Shown in pieces: positions 45,566 through 53,668 of a DNA stretch of 64,000 bases. The notes below the pieces were generated by a model. The model had not been told where the DNA came from. It worked only from the letters and a program-made list of their open reading frames with translations, and made no database searches. The stretch's first letter is position 1, and the number at the start of each line of letters is the position of its first letter. The position numbers were made by a program, and so were the translations under genes. Origin of the DNA: Bacteroides caecigallinarum (GTDB lineage Bacteria > Bacteroidota > Bacteroidia > Bacteroidales > Bacteroidaceae); assembly GCF_016901995.1 (NCBI RefSeq), contig NZ_JACJLE010000001.1, forward strand, positions 1-64,000. The letters are read 5' to 3'.

Positions 45566-45597
45566 TTGCTACAAGAAAAACAAAATGCGTACCTTTG
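45566..45597 (+). promoter_or_regulatory. Promoter of rnhB
   Basis: TTG (45566-45568) and TACCTTTG (45590-45597) are 21 bp apart, 28 bp before the ATG. Confidence 0.6.
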
Positions 45598-45625
45598 CAC
45601 CCGGAAATTTTAAAACCCCATAAAG

Positions 45626-46228
45626 ATGCTTTTACCATACTTGAATGAAAACCTTATAGAAGCCGGATGCGATGAAGCAGGACGAGGATGTCTTGCCGGA
45701 GCAGTTTATGCCGCAGCTGTCATTCTGCCGAAGGACTTCAAGAATGAGATGCTGAACGACTCGAAGCAACTGTCTGAAAAACAGCGCTATCAGCTGAGAG
45801 AAATTATAGAAAAGGAAGCATTGGCATGGGCAATTGGTATTGTAGAACCGGAAGAAATTGATAAAATCAACATTCTGAACGCTTCGTTCCTCGCGATGCA
45901 CAGAGCAATTGACCAACTGAAAATTACTCCAGAACATTTGCTGATAGACGGCAACCGTTTCAACAAATACAAGAACATTCCGCATACCACAATAGTAAAG
46001 GGCGACGGAAAATATCTTTCAATAGCAGCCGCTTCGATACTTGCGAAGACTTATCGTGACGACTATATGAACAGGCTGCACAGTGAATATCCTATGTACG
46101 CATGGGATATGAACAAGGGATATCCCACAAAAAAACACCGACAAGCCATAAAGGAATTCGGCACTTCTCCTTATCACCGCCTGAGTTACAACCTTTTAGG
46201 CGACACTCAGCTTTCGCTGGATTTCTAA
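45626..46228 (+). CDS. rnhB: Ribonuclease HII
   Basis: Cuts the RNA strand of RNA-DNA hybrids, including single ribonucleotides in DNA. The 200-residue protein has the conserved [12 protein letters not shown] (first two acidic ligands), HLLIDGNRF (Asp) and [26 protein letters not shown] segment (seen as [17 protein letters not shown]) with the later Asp. Length is normal. It has its own promoter and is divergent from the sigma-barrel gene. Confidence 0.96.
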   Translation: MLLPYLNENLIEAGCDEAGRGCLAGAVYAAAVILPKDFKNEMLNDSKQLSEKQRYQLREIIEKEALAWAIGIVEPEEIDKINILNASFLAMHRAIDQLKITPEHLLIDGNRFNKYKNIPHTTIVKGDGKYLSIAAASILAKTYRDDYMNRLHSEYPMYAWDMNKGYPTKKHRQAIKEFGTSPYHRLSYNLLGDTQLSLDF

Positions 46229-46681
46229 ATCAAGTCTTGGATTTCAACATCAACAGGAGTTATTAACAACCTGTTGAAAACCTACGTTATTAACAGCCTG
46301 TTAATAACTCTGCCTTCATACCTTCTAACTTTGGCACGACCGAATCAATTCATATAACATTTTTCCAGTCCAAACACATTAAATACAGAAGTAAGAGTCC
46401 GCAAAAGGACATTTTGACACGTAAAACAAGATAACCAAATGACAATTTGTCAATTTCCAACTTTATCAACACCTGTGAATATATTAATAATGTTTCCACA
46501 TGTTTAAAACAATGGCCTGAAGGTTTAAAATCAGATTATAAACATTAAACACCGTCTGACAAAAATTCAAACTCACGGCATCGGCACACAGTTTGCAATA
46601 TCAATAGTGAACTTGAGGTTCAAAAACCAAGAGTTCGGAAATAATTGAAAATGTATAACTTAAATATAGGAGATTAAAACT
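46229..46681. other. 453-bp gene-free region upstream of hsp20
   Basis: No credible coding frame. It holds two adjacent dyads near 46251-46310, three TTATTAACA-like nonamers, a TTATCAACA at 46463, a TAACTTTG -7-like element at 46326 far from the next gene, and the 13-bp palindrome TGACAATTTGTCA (46440-46452). A heat-shock control role for these elements is possible but not shown. Confidence 0.6.
46251..46310. repeat. Direct and inverted repeat pair GTTATTAACARCCTGTTRA
   Basis: The 19-mer occurs at 46259-46277 and 46286-46304, 27 bp apart. The second copy extends into the near-perfect dyad GTTATTAACAG-C-CTGTTAATAAC (46286-46308), and the first is enclosed by CAACAGG/CCTGTTG (46251-46257, 46270-46276). 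The outer arms GAGTTATTAACA (46257) and TGTTAATAACTC (46299) also pair with each other. Confidence 0.7.
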
Positions 46682-47119
46682 ATGATGCCGATTAGAAAGT
46701 ATTACAATCAGAACTGGTTACCAAGTATCTTTAATGATTTCTTCGATAACGACTGGATGGAAAAAGCTAACGCTACAGCCCCGGCTATCAATGTTATTGA
46801 GAGCGAAAAGAACTACAAAGTAGAGGTTGCAGCTCCAGGAATGACAAAAGACGATTTCAACATCCATTTGGGAGATGACAATGAACTTGTTATTTCTATG
46901 GAAAAGAAAGTTGAAAACGAAGATAAGAATAAAGAAGACAAGAAATACTTGCGACGCGAGTTCTCTTACACAAAATTCCAACAGTCACTTTACTTGCCTG
47001 ACAATGTTGATAAGGAAAAGATAAGTGCTAATGTTTCAGACGGTGTATTGACTATCGAGTTGCCGAAGTATTCACCAGAAGAAAAAGCTAAGGTTAATCG
47101 TGTTATTGAAATACATTAA
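46682..47119 (+). CDS. Small heat-shock protein, Hsp20/alpha-crystallin family
   Basis: ATP-independent chaperone that holds unfolding proteins. The 145-residue protein has a short N-terminal arm (WLPSIFNDFFDNDW), an alpha-crystallin domain (about 38-140; NVIESEKNYKVEVAAPGMTK, FSYTKFQQSLYLPDNVD) with the consensus VSDGVLTIELPK, and a C-terminal I-X-V-like tail (VNRVIEIH). AGGAGA at 46668-46673 is a usable ribosome-binding site. A DnaJ-family gene follows after an intergenic array. Confidence 0.95.
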   Translation: MMPIRKYYNQNWLPSIFNDFFDNDWMEKANATAPAINVIESEKNYKVEVAAPGMTKDDFNIHLGDDNELVISMEKKVENEDKNKEDKKYLRREFSYTKFQQSLYLPDNVDKEKISANVSDGVLTIELPKYSPEEKAKVNRVIEIH

Positions 47120-47137
47120 TCATTGGTAAACCAAATA

Positions 47138-47176
47138 AGAGCCTCCCGCCAACAGTCAACGGGAGGCTCTGTTTTT
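47138..47176 (+). terminator. Terminator after hsp20
   Basis: Perfect 11-bp stem AGAGCCTCCCG (47138-47148)/CGGGAGGCTCT (47160-47170) followed by GTTTTT. Confidence 0.9.
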
Positions 47177-47223
47177 ATAAGTAAACAACTTAAATAAATG
47201 CTTATGAGAACTTGAAATCATCT

Positions 47224-47329
47224 TTACATATTCTATAAATACAACTTATATTTACATATCTATAGATTGTATTTTTATATATATAACTTGTATTTATAAA
47301 AACAAAGGTTGTATTTATAGAATATGTAA
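47224..47329. repeat. 22-bp inverted repeat enclosing 21-bp-period AT-rich repeats
   Basis: The arms at 47224-47245 and 47308-47329 are perfect 22-bp reverse complements (right arm starts GTTGTATTTATAG). Between and including the right arm, TTGTATTTNTA begins at 47267, 47288 and 47309, a constant 21-bp step. The block lies between the hsp20 terminator and the DnaJ-family gene. Transcription through it could form a long AU-rich hairpin; as DNA, the phased T/A tracts may be bent. Confidence 0.8.
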
Positions 47330-47397
47330 GGTTGTTTACAAGAATTGCCAGGCATAAAACAACTTTATAAACCACCAACTTTAAAAACTCAAAATAT

Positions 47398-48333
47398 ATG
47401 GCTTTTATAGATTATTACAAAGTACTGGGCGTAGAACGTAATGCCACACAAGATGATATCAAGAAAGCCTATCGTAAGATGGCCAGAAAGTATCATCCTG
47501 ACCTGAACAAAGACGACCCTAACGCCAAAGACAAGTTTCAGGAGATAAACGAAGCTAACGAAGTTTTGAGCGATCCTGAAAAAAGAAAGAAATACGACGA
47601 ATACGGCGAACACTGGAAACATGCCGACGAATTCAAGGCTGAACGTGAAGCATACCAGAGAGCACAAGAGAAAGGCGGACAATCTGCATACTGGTACTCC
47701 GTAAATGGCGACGATTTCATGGGCGGATTCGGAAGAGGAAATGCAAGCGGATTCTCCGACTTCTTCGAGCAGCTGTTCGGACATGGATCCTCAGCGGGCA
47801 GAAGCGGAAGAGATTACAACATGATGAGCCGTGGAGGTGATATAGAAGCACAGATGAATCTTTCACTCCGTGAGGCAGCTGTCACGCACAAACAGACTTT
47901 CAGCGTGAACGGCGAGAACCTGCGTATAACCATACCTGCAGGTATTGCCGACGGACAAATGATAAAGCTGAAAGGCCACGGCGAGAAAGGCAGCAACGGA
48001 GCTCCTGACGGTGACCTTTACATCACCTTCCAGATAGCTCCAGATCCAGAGTTCAAACGTGAAGGTGACGACCTGTTCACAGATGTCGATATAGACCTTT
48101 ATACAGCTGTTCTTGGAGGTACTGTGAACGTCAAGACCATAGACGGAATGGTTAAGCTGAAAGTAAATCCGGGCACTCAGAACGACACAAAAGTCAGACT
48201 GCGTGGTAAAGGATTCCCTGTTTATAAGAAAGAAGGTACTTTCGGCGATTTGATTGTGACATATCATGTGGATATACCTACATCTTTAAGCGAAAAGCAG
48301 AAAGAACTGTTCACACAGTTGAAAAATAGCTAA
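47398..48333 (+). CDS. cbpA: CbpA-type DnaJ homologue
   Basis: Hsp40 co-chaperone that stimulates DnaK. The 311-residue protein has a J domain (about 4-70; [20 protein letters not shown], the HPD motif in [10 protein letters not shown]), a Gly/Ser/Phe-rich linker ([20 protein letters not shown]) and two substrate-binding beta domains ([16 protein letters not shown] and [15 protein letters not shown]). The cysteine zinc-finger domain of DnaJ is absent, so it is the CbpA kind. It lies near hsp20. Confidence 0.93.
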   Translation: MAFIDYYKVLGVERNATQDDIKKAYRKMARKYHPDLNKDDPNAKDKFQEINEANEVLSDPEKRKKYDEYGEHWKHADEFKAEREAYQRAQEKGGQSAYWYSVNGDDFMGGFGRGNASGFSDFFEQLFGHGSSAGRSGRDYNMMSRGGDIEAQMNLSLREAAVTHKQTFSVNGENLRITIPAGIADGQMIKLKGHGEKGSNGAPDGDLYITFQIAPDPEFKREGDDLFTDVDIDLYTAVLGGTVNVKTIDGMVKLKVNPGTQNDTKVRLRGKGFPVYKKEGTFGDLIVTYHVDIPTSLSEKQKELFTQLKNS

Positions 48334-48370
48334 AATTGAAGCGATAATCCATAGATAATAACTTTATCAA

Positions 48371-48763
48371 TTACAACAGATTTATGGCAGCCAATTCCTC
48401 AGTCAGTGCGTTAATACCTTTCTGAATCTTCTCCAACTGCTGCTTGCGAGGTTTATGCACTCCGGCCGCATAATGCCACAACTGGCGTTCATTGATGCCG
48501 GTTATCCGACTCAATGCGGCCTTAGTGAAAATACTACTGTAGTAGTTGATAAATGTAGAAGCATCTATTTTAAATTTTAAGGAAAATTCCCCTTTGAGAA
48601 TTTCGCAAGGATTCGGATTGTCCTCCAAATATAAGTCTATAGCTTCTTTCATGTTATCTTCAATCTCCCTTATGTTATTACCAACCGTAATAACAGGAGC
48701 ACCTTCGATATAAGCACTAAGATTGTTGCCGGCATGTTCCACAATAACTTCAACTGTTCTCAT
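48371..48763 (-). CDS. hicB: HicB-family antitoxin
   Basis: Antitoxin of a type II pair; binds and blocks the HicA RNase and represses the operon. The 130-residue protein has an N-terminal partial RNase-H-like fold (TVEVIVEHAGNNLSAYIE, VGNNIREIEDNMKEAI) and a C-terminal helix-turn-helix (LSRITGINERQLWHYAAG). I chose MRTVEV; an in-frame ATG four codons earlier (48775) is also possible. It follows hicA by 39 bp. Confidence 0.85.
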   Translation of the reverse strand: MRTVEVIVEHAGNNLSAYIEGAPVITVGNNIREIEDNMKEAIDLYLEDNPNPCEILKGEFSLKFKIDASTFINYYSSIFTKAALSRITGINERQLWHYAAGVHKPRKQQLEKIQKGINALTEELAAINLL

Positions 48764-48802
48764 TTTGACCACCATTTTATAGTTAAACAAAAGAGGCTGG
48801 GG

Positions 48803-48991
48803 CTATTTTAGCCCCGCTTGCCTCAAAATGCTGTAATAAGTGCCTTTTTCAACGCCTTTCTTTCCATGATTCGGAACGACTACCGTTATTCCGTCTTTTT
48901 CAAACTTCATGTGGCTGCCCTTCTGGCTTTTTAGAACGAAGCCGTTGTCAAGCAACATAGTTACAACCTCCTTAACTGACTTGTAACTCAT
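48803..48991 (-). CDS. hicA: HicA-family mRNA interferase toxin
   Basis: Small ribosome-independent RNase toxin of the double-stranded RNA-binding fold. The 62-residue protein has the family core LLDNGFVLKSQKGSHMKF with catalytic His27, then VVVPNHGKKGVEKGT and a C-terminal ILRQAGL. The toxin gene comes first, as in most hicAB operons. I chose MSYKSVKEV; the upstream frame only adds residues from the promoter region. Confidence 0.9.
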   Translation of the reverse strand: MSYKSVKEVVTMLLDNGFVLKSQKGSHMKFEKDGITVVVPNHGKKGVEKGTYYSILRQAGLK

Positions 48992-49015
48992 AGCGTTTTT
49001 GACTTTATTACTTTG

Positions 49016-49047
49016 CAAATATAGTAAATCAACGAATAATTCACAAA
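49016..49047 (-). promoter_or_regulatory. Promoter of hicAB
   Basis: On the minus strand TTTG (49047-49044) and TATATTTG (49023-49016) are 20 bp apart, a close match to the consensus, 24 bp before the hicA ATG. Confidence 0.7.
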
Positions 49048-49153
49048 CAATATATTCTCATTTTTACTATAATTGAAAGTATATTCTAAATTATCCATTA
49101 TAAGCTCTATATTAAAAATACTCAAAACATTCGCTCAAAAAGCAGATATTTTG

Positions 49154-49161
49154 TACTTTTG
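49154..49161 (+). promoter_or_regulatory. Candidate -7 element of gpmI
   Basis: TACTTTTG fits TAnnTTTG, 48 bp before the ATG. It makes the in-frame TTG at 49159 an unlikely start. Confidence 0.5.
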
Positions 49162-49209
49162 CAGCCGGAAAACAAATTGGATTTCAAACTTCTAAAACAT
49201 ATTACAATT

Positions 49210-50724
49210 ATGGCAAAGAAAGCACTTTTAATGATCCTCGACGGATGGGGCTGCGGCGACCATCAAAAAGACGATGTAATCTTTAACACTCCTACTCCTT
49301 ACTGGGACAGCCTGTTGGCTAACTACCCTCACTCACAATTGCAGGCAAGCGGTGAAAACGTAGGTCTTCCTGACGGACAGATGGGTAACTCAGAAGTTGG
49401 TCACCTCAACATCGGTGCAGGACGCATCGTTTATCAGGATTTGGTAAAAATCAACCGTGCTTGTGCCGACGGAAGCATCATGAAGAACCCTGAAGTTGTT
49501 TCTGCCTTCACATACGCTAAGGAAAACGGTAAGAACATACACTTCATGGGTCTTACTTCAAACGGTGGCGTTCACTCTTCACTAGACCACTTGTTCCGCC
49601 TTTGCGACATCGCTAAAGAATACGGAATCGAAAATACTTTCATCCACTGCTTCATGGACGGTCGTGACACAGACCCTAAGAGCGGTAAAGGATTTATTGA
49701 AGAACTTACTGCACACTGCGCTAAATCAGCAGGTAAAATTGCTTCTATCGTAGGTCGTTTCTATGCAATGGACCGCGACAAACGTTGGGAACGTGTGAAA
49801 GAAGCTTACGACTTGCTCGTTAACGGTACAGGCAAGAAAGCTACAGACATGGTTCAGGCTATGCAGGAATCATACGATGAAGGTGTTACTGACGAATTCA
49901 TCAAACCTATCTCTAACGCTAACTTCGACGGTACTATCAAAGAAGGCGACGTAGTTATCTTCTTCAACTACCGTAACGACCGTGCAAAAGAGCTTACTAT
50001 CGTTCTTACTCAGCAGGATATGCCTGAAGCTGGTATGAAGACTATCCCAGGACTTCAGTACTACTGTATGACTCCATACGATGCTTCATTCAAGGGTGTA
50101 CACATCCTCTTCCCTAAGGAAAACGTACAGAACACTCTTGGCGAATACCTCGCTGCAAACGGAAAGACTCAGCTTCACATTGCTGAAACAGAAAAGTATG
50201 CACACGTTACATTCTTCTTCAACGGCGGACGTGAAACTCCATACGACAACGAAGACCGTATCCTGGTTCCTTCTCCAAAGGTTGCTACTTACGACCTGAA
50301 GCCTGAAATGAGCGCTTACGAAGTAAAGGACAAACTGGTAGAAGCTATCAACACTCAGAAATACGACTTCATCGTTGTTAACTATGCTAACGGTGACATG
50401 GTAGGCCACACTGGTATCTACGAAGCTATCGAAAAGGCTGTTGTCGCTATCGACAACTGCGTGAAAGATACAGTAGAAGCTGCTAAGGCTAACGACTACG
50501 AAGTAATCATCATCGCTGACCACGGAAATGCTGACCACGCATTGAACGAAGACGGAACTCCTAACACTGCTCACTCACTTAACCCTGTTCCATTTGTTTA
50601 CGTAACAGCAAACAAGGACGCTAAGGTTGAAAATGGTGTATTGGCAGACGTTGCTCCTTCTATCCTTCACATCATGGGTATGGCTCAGCCAGCTGATATG
50701 ACAGGAAAAGACCTGATTAAATAA
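49210..50724 (+). CDS. gpmI: 2,3-bisphosphoglycerate-independent phosphoglycerate mutase
   Basis: Interconverts 3- and 2-phosphoglycerate in glycolysis, using two metal ions (usually Mn2+). The 504-residue protein of the alkaline phosphatase superfamily starts [11 protein letters not shown], has the phosphoserine motif [12 protein letters not shown] (Ser61), [19 protein letters not shown] and the metal-binding [11 protein letters not shown]. The ATG at 49210 is the family start. Codon use is strongly biased to C-ending codons (AAC, GAC, TAC), as expected of a highly expressed gene. Confidence 0.96.
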   Translation: MAKKALLMILDGWGCGDHQKDDVIFNTPTPYWDSLLANYPHSQLQASGENVGLPDGQMGNSEVGHLNIGAGRIVYQDLVKINRACADGSIMKNPEVVSAFTYAKENGKNIHFMGLTSNGGVHSSLDHLFRLCDIAKEYGIENTFIHCFMDGRDTDPKSGKGFIEELTAHCAKSAGKIASIVGRFYAMDRDKRWERVKEAYDLLVNGTGKKATDMVQAMQESYDEGVTDEFIKPISNANFDGTIKEGDVVIFFNYRNDRAKELTIVLTQQDMPEAGMKTIPGLQYYCMTPYDASFKGVHILFPKENVQNTLGEYLAANGKTQLHIAETEKYAHVTFFFNGGRETPYDNEDRILVPSPKVATYDLKPEMSAYEVKDKLVEAINTQKYDFIVVNYANGDMVGHTGIYEAIEKAVVAIDNCVKDTVEAAKANDYEVIIIADHGNADHALNEDGTPNTAHSLNPVPFVYVTANKDAKVENGVLADVAPSILHIMGMAQPADMTGKDLIK

Positions 50725-50751
50725 TTATTATCAGAATATTAAATATAAAGG

Positions 50752-50781
50752 GGTGGATGCACAAACATCCACCTTTTTTTT
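50752..50781 (+). terminator. Terminator after gpmI
   Basis: GGTGGATG (50752-50759)/CATCCACC (50766-50773) with a 6-nt loop and eight T residues. Confidence 0.85.
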
Positions 50782-50801
50782 AATCATAAATCAATAATAA
50801 C

Positions 50802-51383
50802 GTGGTTCAGATAGACGATGTAGTAGTAAGCCTCGACGTATTCCGCGAGAAGTTCCTTTGTAATCTTGACGCTTGCAAGGGTGAATGCTGTATAGAAGGC
50901 GATGCCGGCGCACCGGTAGAGCTCGACGAGGTAGAAAAACTGGAGGAAGTACTTCCGGTGATATGGGACGAACTTTCGCCGGAAGCACGTGCTGTTATAG
51001 ACAAGCAGGGAGTAGTTTATACAGACCAGGACGGTGACCTGGTGACTTCCATCGTAAACGGCAAAGATTGTGTTTTCACATGTTACGACGAGAAAGGCTA
51101 CTGTTATTGCGCAATAGAAAAAGCCTATCGCGAAGGCAAATGTAATTTCTACAAACCGATATCTTGTCATCTGTATCCTATCAGAATAGGCGATTACGGC
51201 CCTTTCAAGGCTGTAAACTATCACAGATGGGACGTATGTAAAGCTGCGGTTCTGCTTGGAAAGAAAGAAAATCTGCCGGTCTATAAATTTCTGAAAGAAC
51301 CTTTGATAAGGAAGTTCGGTCAGGCATGGTATGATGAATTGGAGAATGTGGCAGAGGAACTGAAGAAACAGAAGCTGATATAA
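50802..51383 (+). CDS. DUF3109 family cysteine-rich protein
   Basis: A 193-residue cytoplasmic protein of the DUF3109 family, with a cysteine cluster CNLDACKGECCIEG near the N-terminus and further cysteines (DCVFTC, YCYCAIE, CNFYKPISCHLYP, VCKAAVL). The spacing suggests a metal or Fe-S site, related to YkgJ-like proteins; no reaction is established. The start codon is GTG (VQIDDVVVS), aligned to the usual MIQIDDVVVS start of the family. No separate promoter was found behind the gpmI terminator. Confidence 0.85.
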   Translation: MVQIDDVVVSLDVFREKFLCNLDACKGECCIEGDAGAPVELDEVEKLEEVLPVIWDELSPEARAVIDKQGVVYTDQDGDLVTSIVNGKDCVFTCYDEKGYCYCAIEKAYREGKCNFYKPISCHLYPIRIGDYGPFKAVNYHRWDVCKAAVLLGKKENLPVYKFLKEPLIRKFGQAWYDELENVAEELKKQKLI

Positions 51384-51447
51384 TTTTTTCTTTACCCCAA
51401 AAAACAAAATAAAACTCCAATAATATCCATATAGTAATATTTTTTCA

Positions 51448-51455
51448 TACCTTTG
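51448..51455 (+). promoter_or_regulatory. Promoter -7 element upstream of the structured RNA
   Basis: TACCTTTG matches the consensus and would start transcription near 51462, shortly before the folded segment. No protein frame follows directly. The -33 element is not obvious. Confidence 0.55.
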
Positions 51456-51506
51456 TATCAATTCCGTTGAACTGATTTCCAGCATCGGAAGGACATAATT
51501 AAACGA

Positions 51507-51720
51507 AAGGTGTTATTGAAATTATCTTCTTAGATTAAACTTCGCAACTTTAATTTTTAGCATGAAGATAATTACAATAGCACCCACGCTGTGATATATA
51601 TTCATCTTTAAGGGTGAACTATATACCAACTGGTGTGGGGCTATTGTTTTATCCATGCTAAAGGTAATGCGAAGACCTAATCTAAGGATAGAGCGATATG
51701 TTTCCCACACCTTATTTTTT
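51507..51720 (+). ncRNA. Candidate rod-shaped structured RNA (6S-like or unclassified)
   Basis: Nested helices pair across about 200 nt: 51507-51513 with 51707-51713, CTTAGATTA (51529-51537) with 51678-51686, CTTCGCA (51540) with TGCGAAG (51668), TTTAGCATG (51556) with CATGCTAAA (51654), GATAA with TTATC (51567/51649), CAATAGC (51575) with GCTATTG (51640), CCCAC with GTGGG (51583/51635), TATATA with TATATA (51595/51620), and a terminal TTCATC/GGTGAA hairpin (51601/51613). A run of T (51715-51720) follows the closing helix, and a promoter lies upstream. The long irregular rod resembles 6S RNA, including the Bacteroidales form. tmRNA and RNase P folds do not fit. Identity is inferred from shape only. 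Confidence 0.6.
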
Positions 51721-51740
51721 ACAACCTTCATAAGGGGAAC

Positions 51741-51869
51741 ATGAAGGGCAATTCACTCACTATGGATTTTATTATCGGATTGGCAATTTTTATCGGAGGT
51801 GGTCTTTTCGGAATGACAGTTATGGCATTAGCGTCAGCCAACAAAGATGAAGATGAAGAATGCGAATAA
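51741..51869 (+). CDS. Small membrane protein, DUF3789-like
   Basis: A 42-residue frame (or 35 residues from the ATG at 51762, MDFIIGLAIFIGGGLFGM), too short for routine gene calls. It consists of one hydrophobic helix (FIIGLAIFIGGGLFGMTVMAL) and an acidic tail NKDEDEECE. This matches the DUF3789 type of tiny membrane proteins, whose function is unknown. It lies about 20-50 bp after the structured RNA, so it could share the transcript or start after the RNA terminator. Confidence 0.6.
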   Translation: MKGNSLTMDFIIGLAIFIGGGLFGMTVMALASANKDEDEECE

Positions 51870-51947
51870 GCCTAAACAAATTGAAATAATAAAGGCTACC
51901 ATTCAATAGAAAGGCAGCCTTAGTATATAATTCATTTAGAATAGGCA

Positions 51948-53663
51948 TCAGAAATTCAGACTCACTCCCGCCATTACATTAAAGCCTTGAACAGGATATC
52001 CGCTTTCTGTCACATAATTCTTGTTCAAGATATTGTTCAGCTTCAGGAATACATTCACCCTGTCGTTGAACAGATATTCTGCACCTAAATTCAGTTCATT
52101 CACAGCATCAGCCTTTATACCCAATGTTTTTTTACGACCTTCGTAATTATATTGTGCCATTGCATGGAAGCCTTTGAATACCTTGGCACGGGCATTAAAT
52201 CCGATACTGTAAAGCGGTTTCAACCATAACAGATGCTCCATTTCATTCTGAACATTCCAACTGTAGAAATTACCGTTAAGACCAAAGTCCAGCATATCTC
52301 TGAAAGAATAATCAACAGAAAGACCAGCATATGCCACACGCGCCTTTGCCTGTGCTATCTCATTATAAATACCTCCTCCATCTGCATAAGGCATAGAGAA
52401 AAGTTCATTTCTCGTCTCACGATATCCTCCATATATTCCTAAACCGAAACCCGCAACCGGAGATGCCTTCAGACCGAGTTTTGCATCATACGGAGTGTAT
52501 GAAGAATTAAGCTGTATTGGCTGAACCCAGAACGGAGAGAAACCGTTTATTGTTCCGAAATCATTCAGACGTGTATTACCCGTAACATGAACATAAAGCA
52601 CATAATTGTCGGCAAATGTATAATCAAGCTTTACATCCGGCGAAAGTTTCAGTCCGCCATCGTTCGAAATCTGGAAATCCACATTCACTCCGGCAGTAAA
52701 AGACACAGATTCTGTACTTACCGAATAATAAGGACGAAGCTTTATCAGTGAATAGTTGCTGAACGACTTGTCATAGAACACATTGTCCATACCCAATAAC
52801 ACACCTACATCCTGTCTGTCATCAATCCCAGCTGAAATATATCCTTGAGTATGTACTACACTCTCCGACATGCTTCCCGGAATATATATGCCATGTTTGC
52901 GGTTGAACATCTTATATCCTGTCTGTAAACCGAACTCTACCGGAAGAGCATCTTTCACAGAAGATACACCTACATATCCACCACCTGACATGAACAACTG
53001 ATGTCCGAACGAAGGTACATCTGTTTTCTCTTCAGTCTGTGATGTTGACGCTGACAACTGTACATCAGGCATATAGCTGAATACCTGCGATGCAAAATTA
53101 CCGCCTACGTACATGCTCACCTTATCGAAATCGTGAGTATATTTAAGCGAAGCACCTGTGCGGAAGAAACGATGCTTCCACTCTTTATCGTAATTGAGAG
53201 TCGGTATATCCGTCACCGGATCAAAATCATATACTGCATCAATATTACCTGAATAGCCATGGAATGCAGCCATTACATCCAGGACATCCCTGTCGGTGAT
53301 ATTCCACAAATACGAGCCTTTAAAATCAGTATTGTTTCTGTTTCCGTAAGCCAGACGCACGTAACCTCTTCTGGCTTTATCCTCTGTAACCTCCCTGTTC
53401 ATAACATCCATGTGATAAACAGGAAACTTGTTCAACTGATGTACTGACGATGCATAGTTGATCTGTGTTTTCGCCACAGCCGGTTCTTCTATCTTTGGCA
53501 ATACATTCACCTTGAATGCATCCATCACCTCAGGATTATACTGGTTCTCTACCACCACCGTACGGTTTACGGTAGAGTCATTCTTCTGTTGCTGTTGTGC
53601 CGCCACATTAGTCAGTGTGACAAGTCCGGCACATATCAAAATCTGTTTTCTATATTTCTTCAT
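51948..53663 (-). CDS. Outer-membrane beta-barrel protein (TonB-receptor-like barrel, no plug)
   Basis: A 571-residue outer-membrane protein with a signal peptide (ILICAGLVTLTNVAAQ), a ~60-residue N-terminal segment (NRTVVVENQYNPEVMDAF), then a long run of amphipathic beta strands to the C-terminal MAGVSLNF. The last strands (FLKLNNILNKNYVTESGYPVQGFNV) resemble the end of TonB-dependent receptors, but no plug domain or TonB box is present. It lies 5 bp after a 1002-residue TPR protein, so the two probably form one envelope complex. Substrate and function are unknown. Confidence 0.85.
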   Translation of the reverse strand: MKKYRKQILICAGLVTLTNVAAQQQQKNDSTVNRTVVVENQYNPEVMDAFKVNVLPKIEEPAVAKTQINYASSVHQLNKFPVYHMDVMNREVTEDKARRGYVRLAYGNRNNTDFKGSYLWNITDRDVLDVMAAFHGYSGNIDAVYDFDPVTDIPTLNYDKEWKHRFFRTGASLKYTHDFDKVSMYVGGNFASQVFSYMPDVQLSASTSQTEEKTDVPSFGHQLFMSGGGYVGVSSVKDALPVEFGLQTGYKMFNRKHGIYIPGSMSESVVHTQGYISAGIDDRQDVGVLLGMDNVFYDKSFSNYSLIKLRPYYSVSTESVSFTAGVNVDFQISNDGGLKLSPDVKLDYTFADNYVLYVHVTGNTRLNDFGTINGFSPFWVQPIQLNSSYTPYDAKLGLKASPVAGFGLGIYGGYRETRNELFSMPYADGGGIYNEIAQAKARVAYAGLSVDYSFRDMLDFGLNGNFYSWNVQNEMEHLLWLKPLYSIGFNARAKVFKGFHAMAQYNYEGRKKTLGIKADAVNELNLGAEYLFNDRVNVFLKLNNILNKNYVTESGYPVQGFNVMAGVSLNF

Positions 53664-53668
53664 TGTCG

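Noticed and set aside
50784-51485. 233-residue minus-strand frame over the DUF3109 gene
   Set aside because: Antisense to a gene with a clear cysteine signature; the frame has no recognisable domain.
51522-51731. 69-residue minus-strand frame over the structured RNA
   Set aside because: Open frame is explained by the paired RNA sequence; no family resemblance, and it opposes the promoter and terminator found there.
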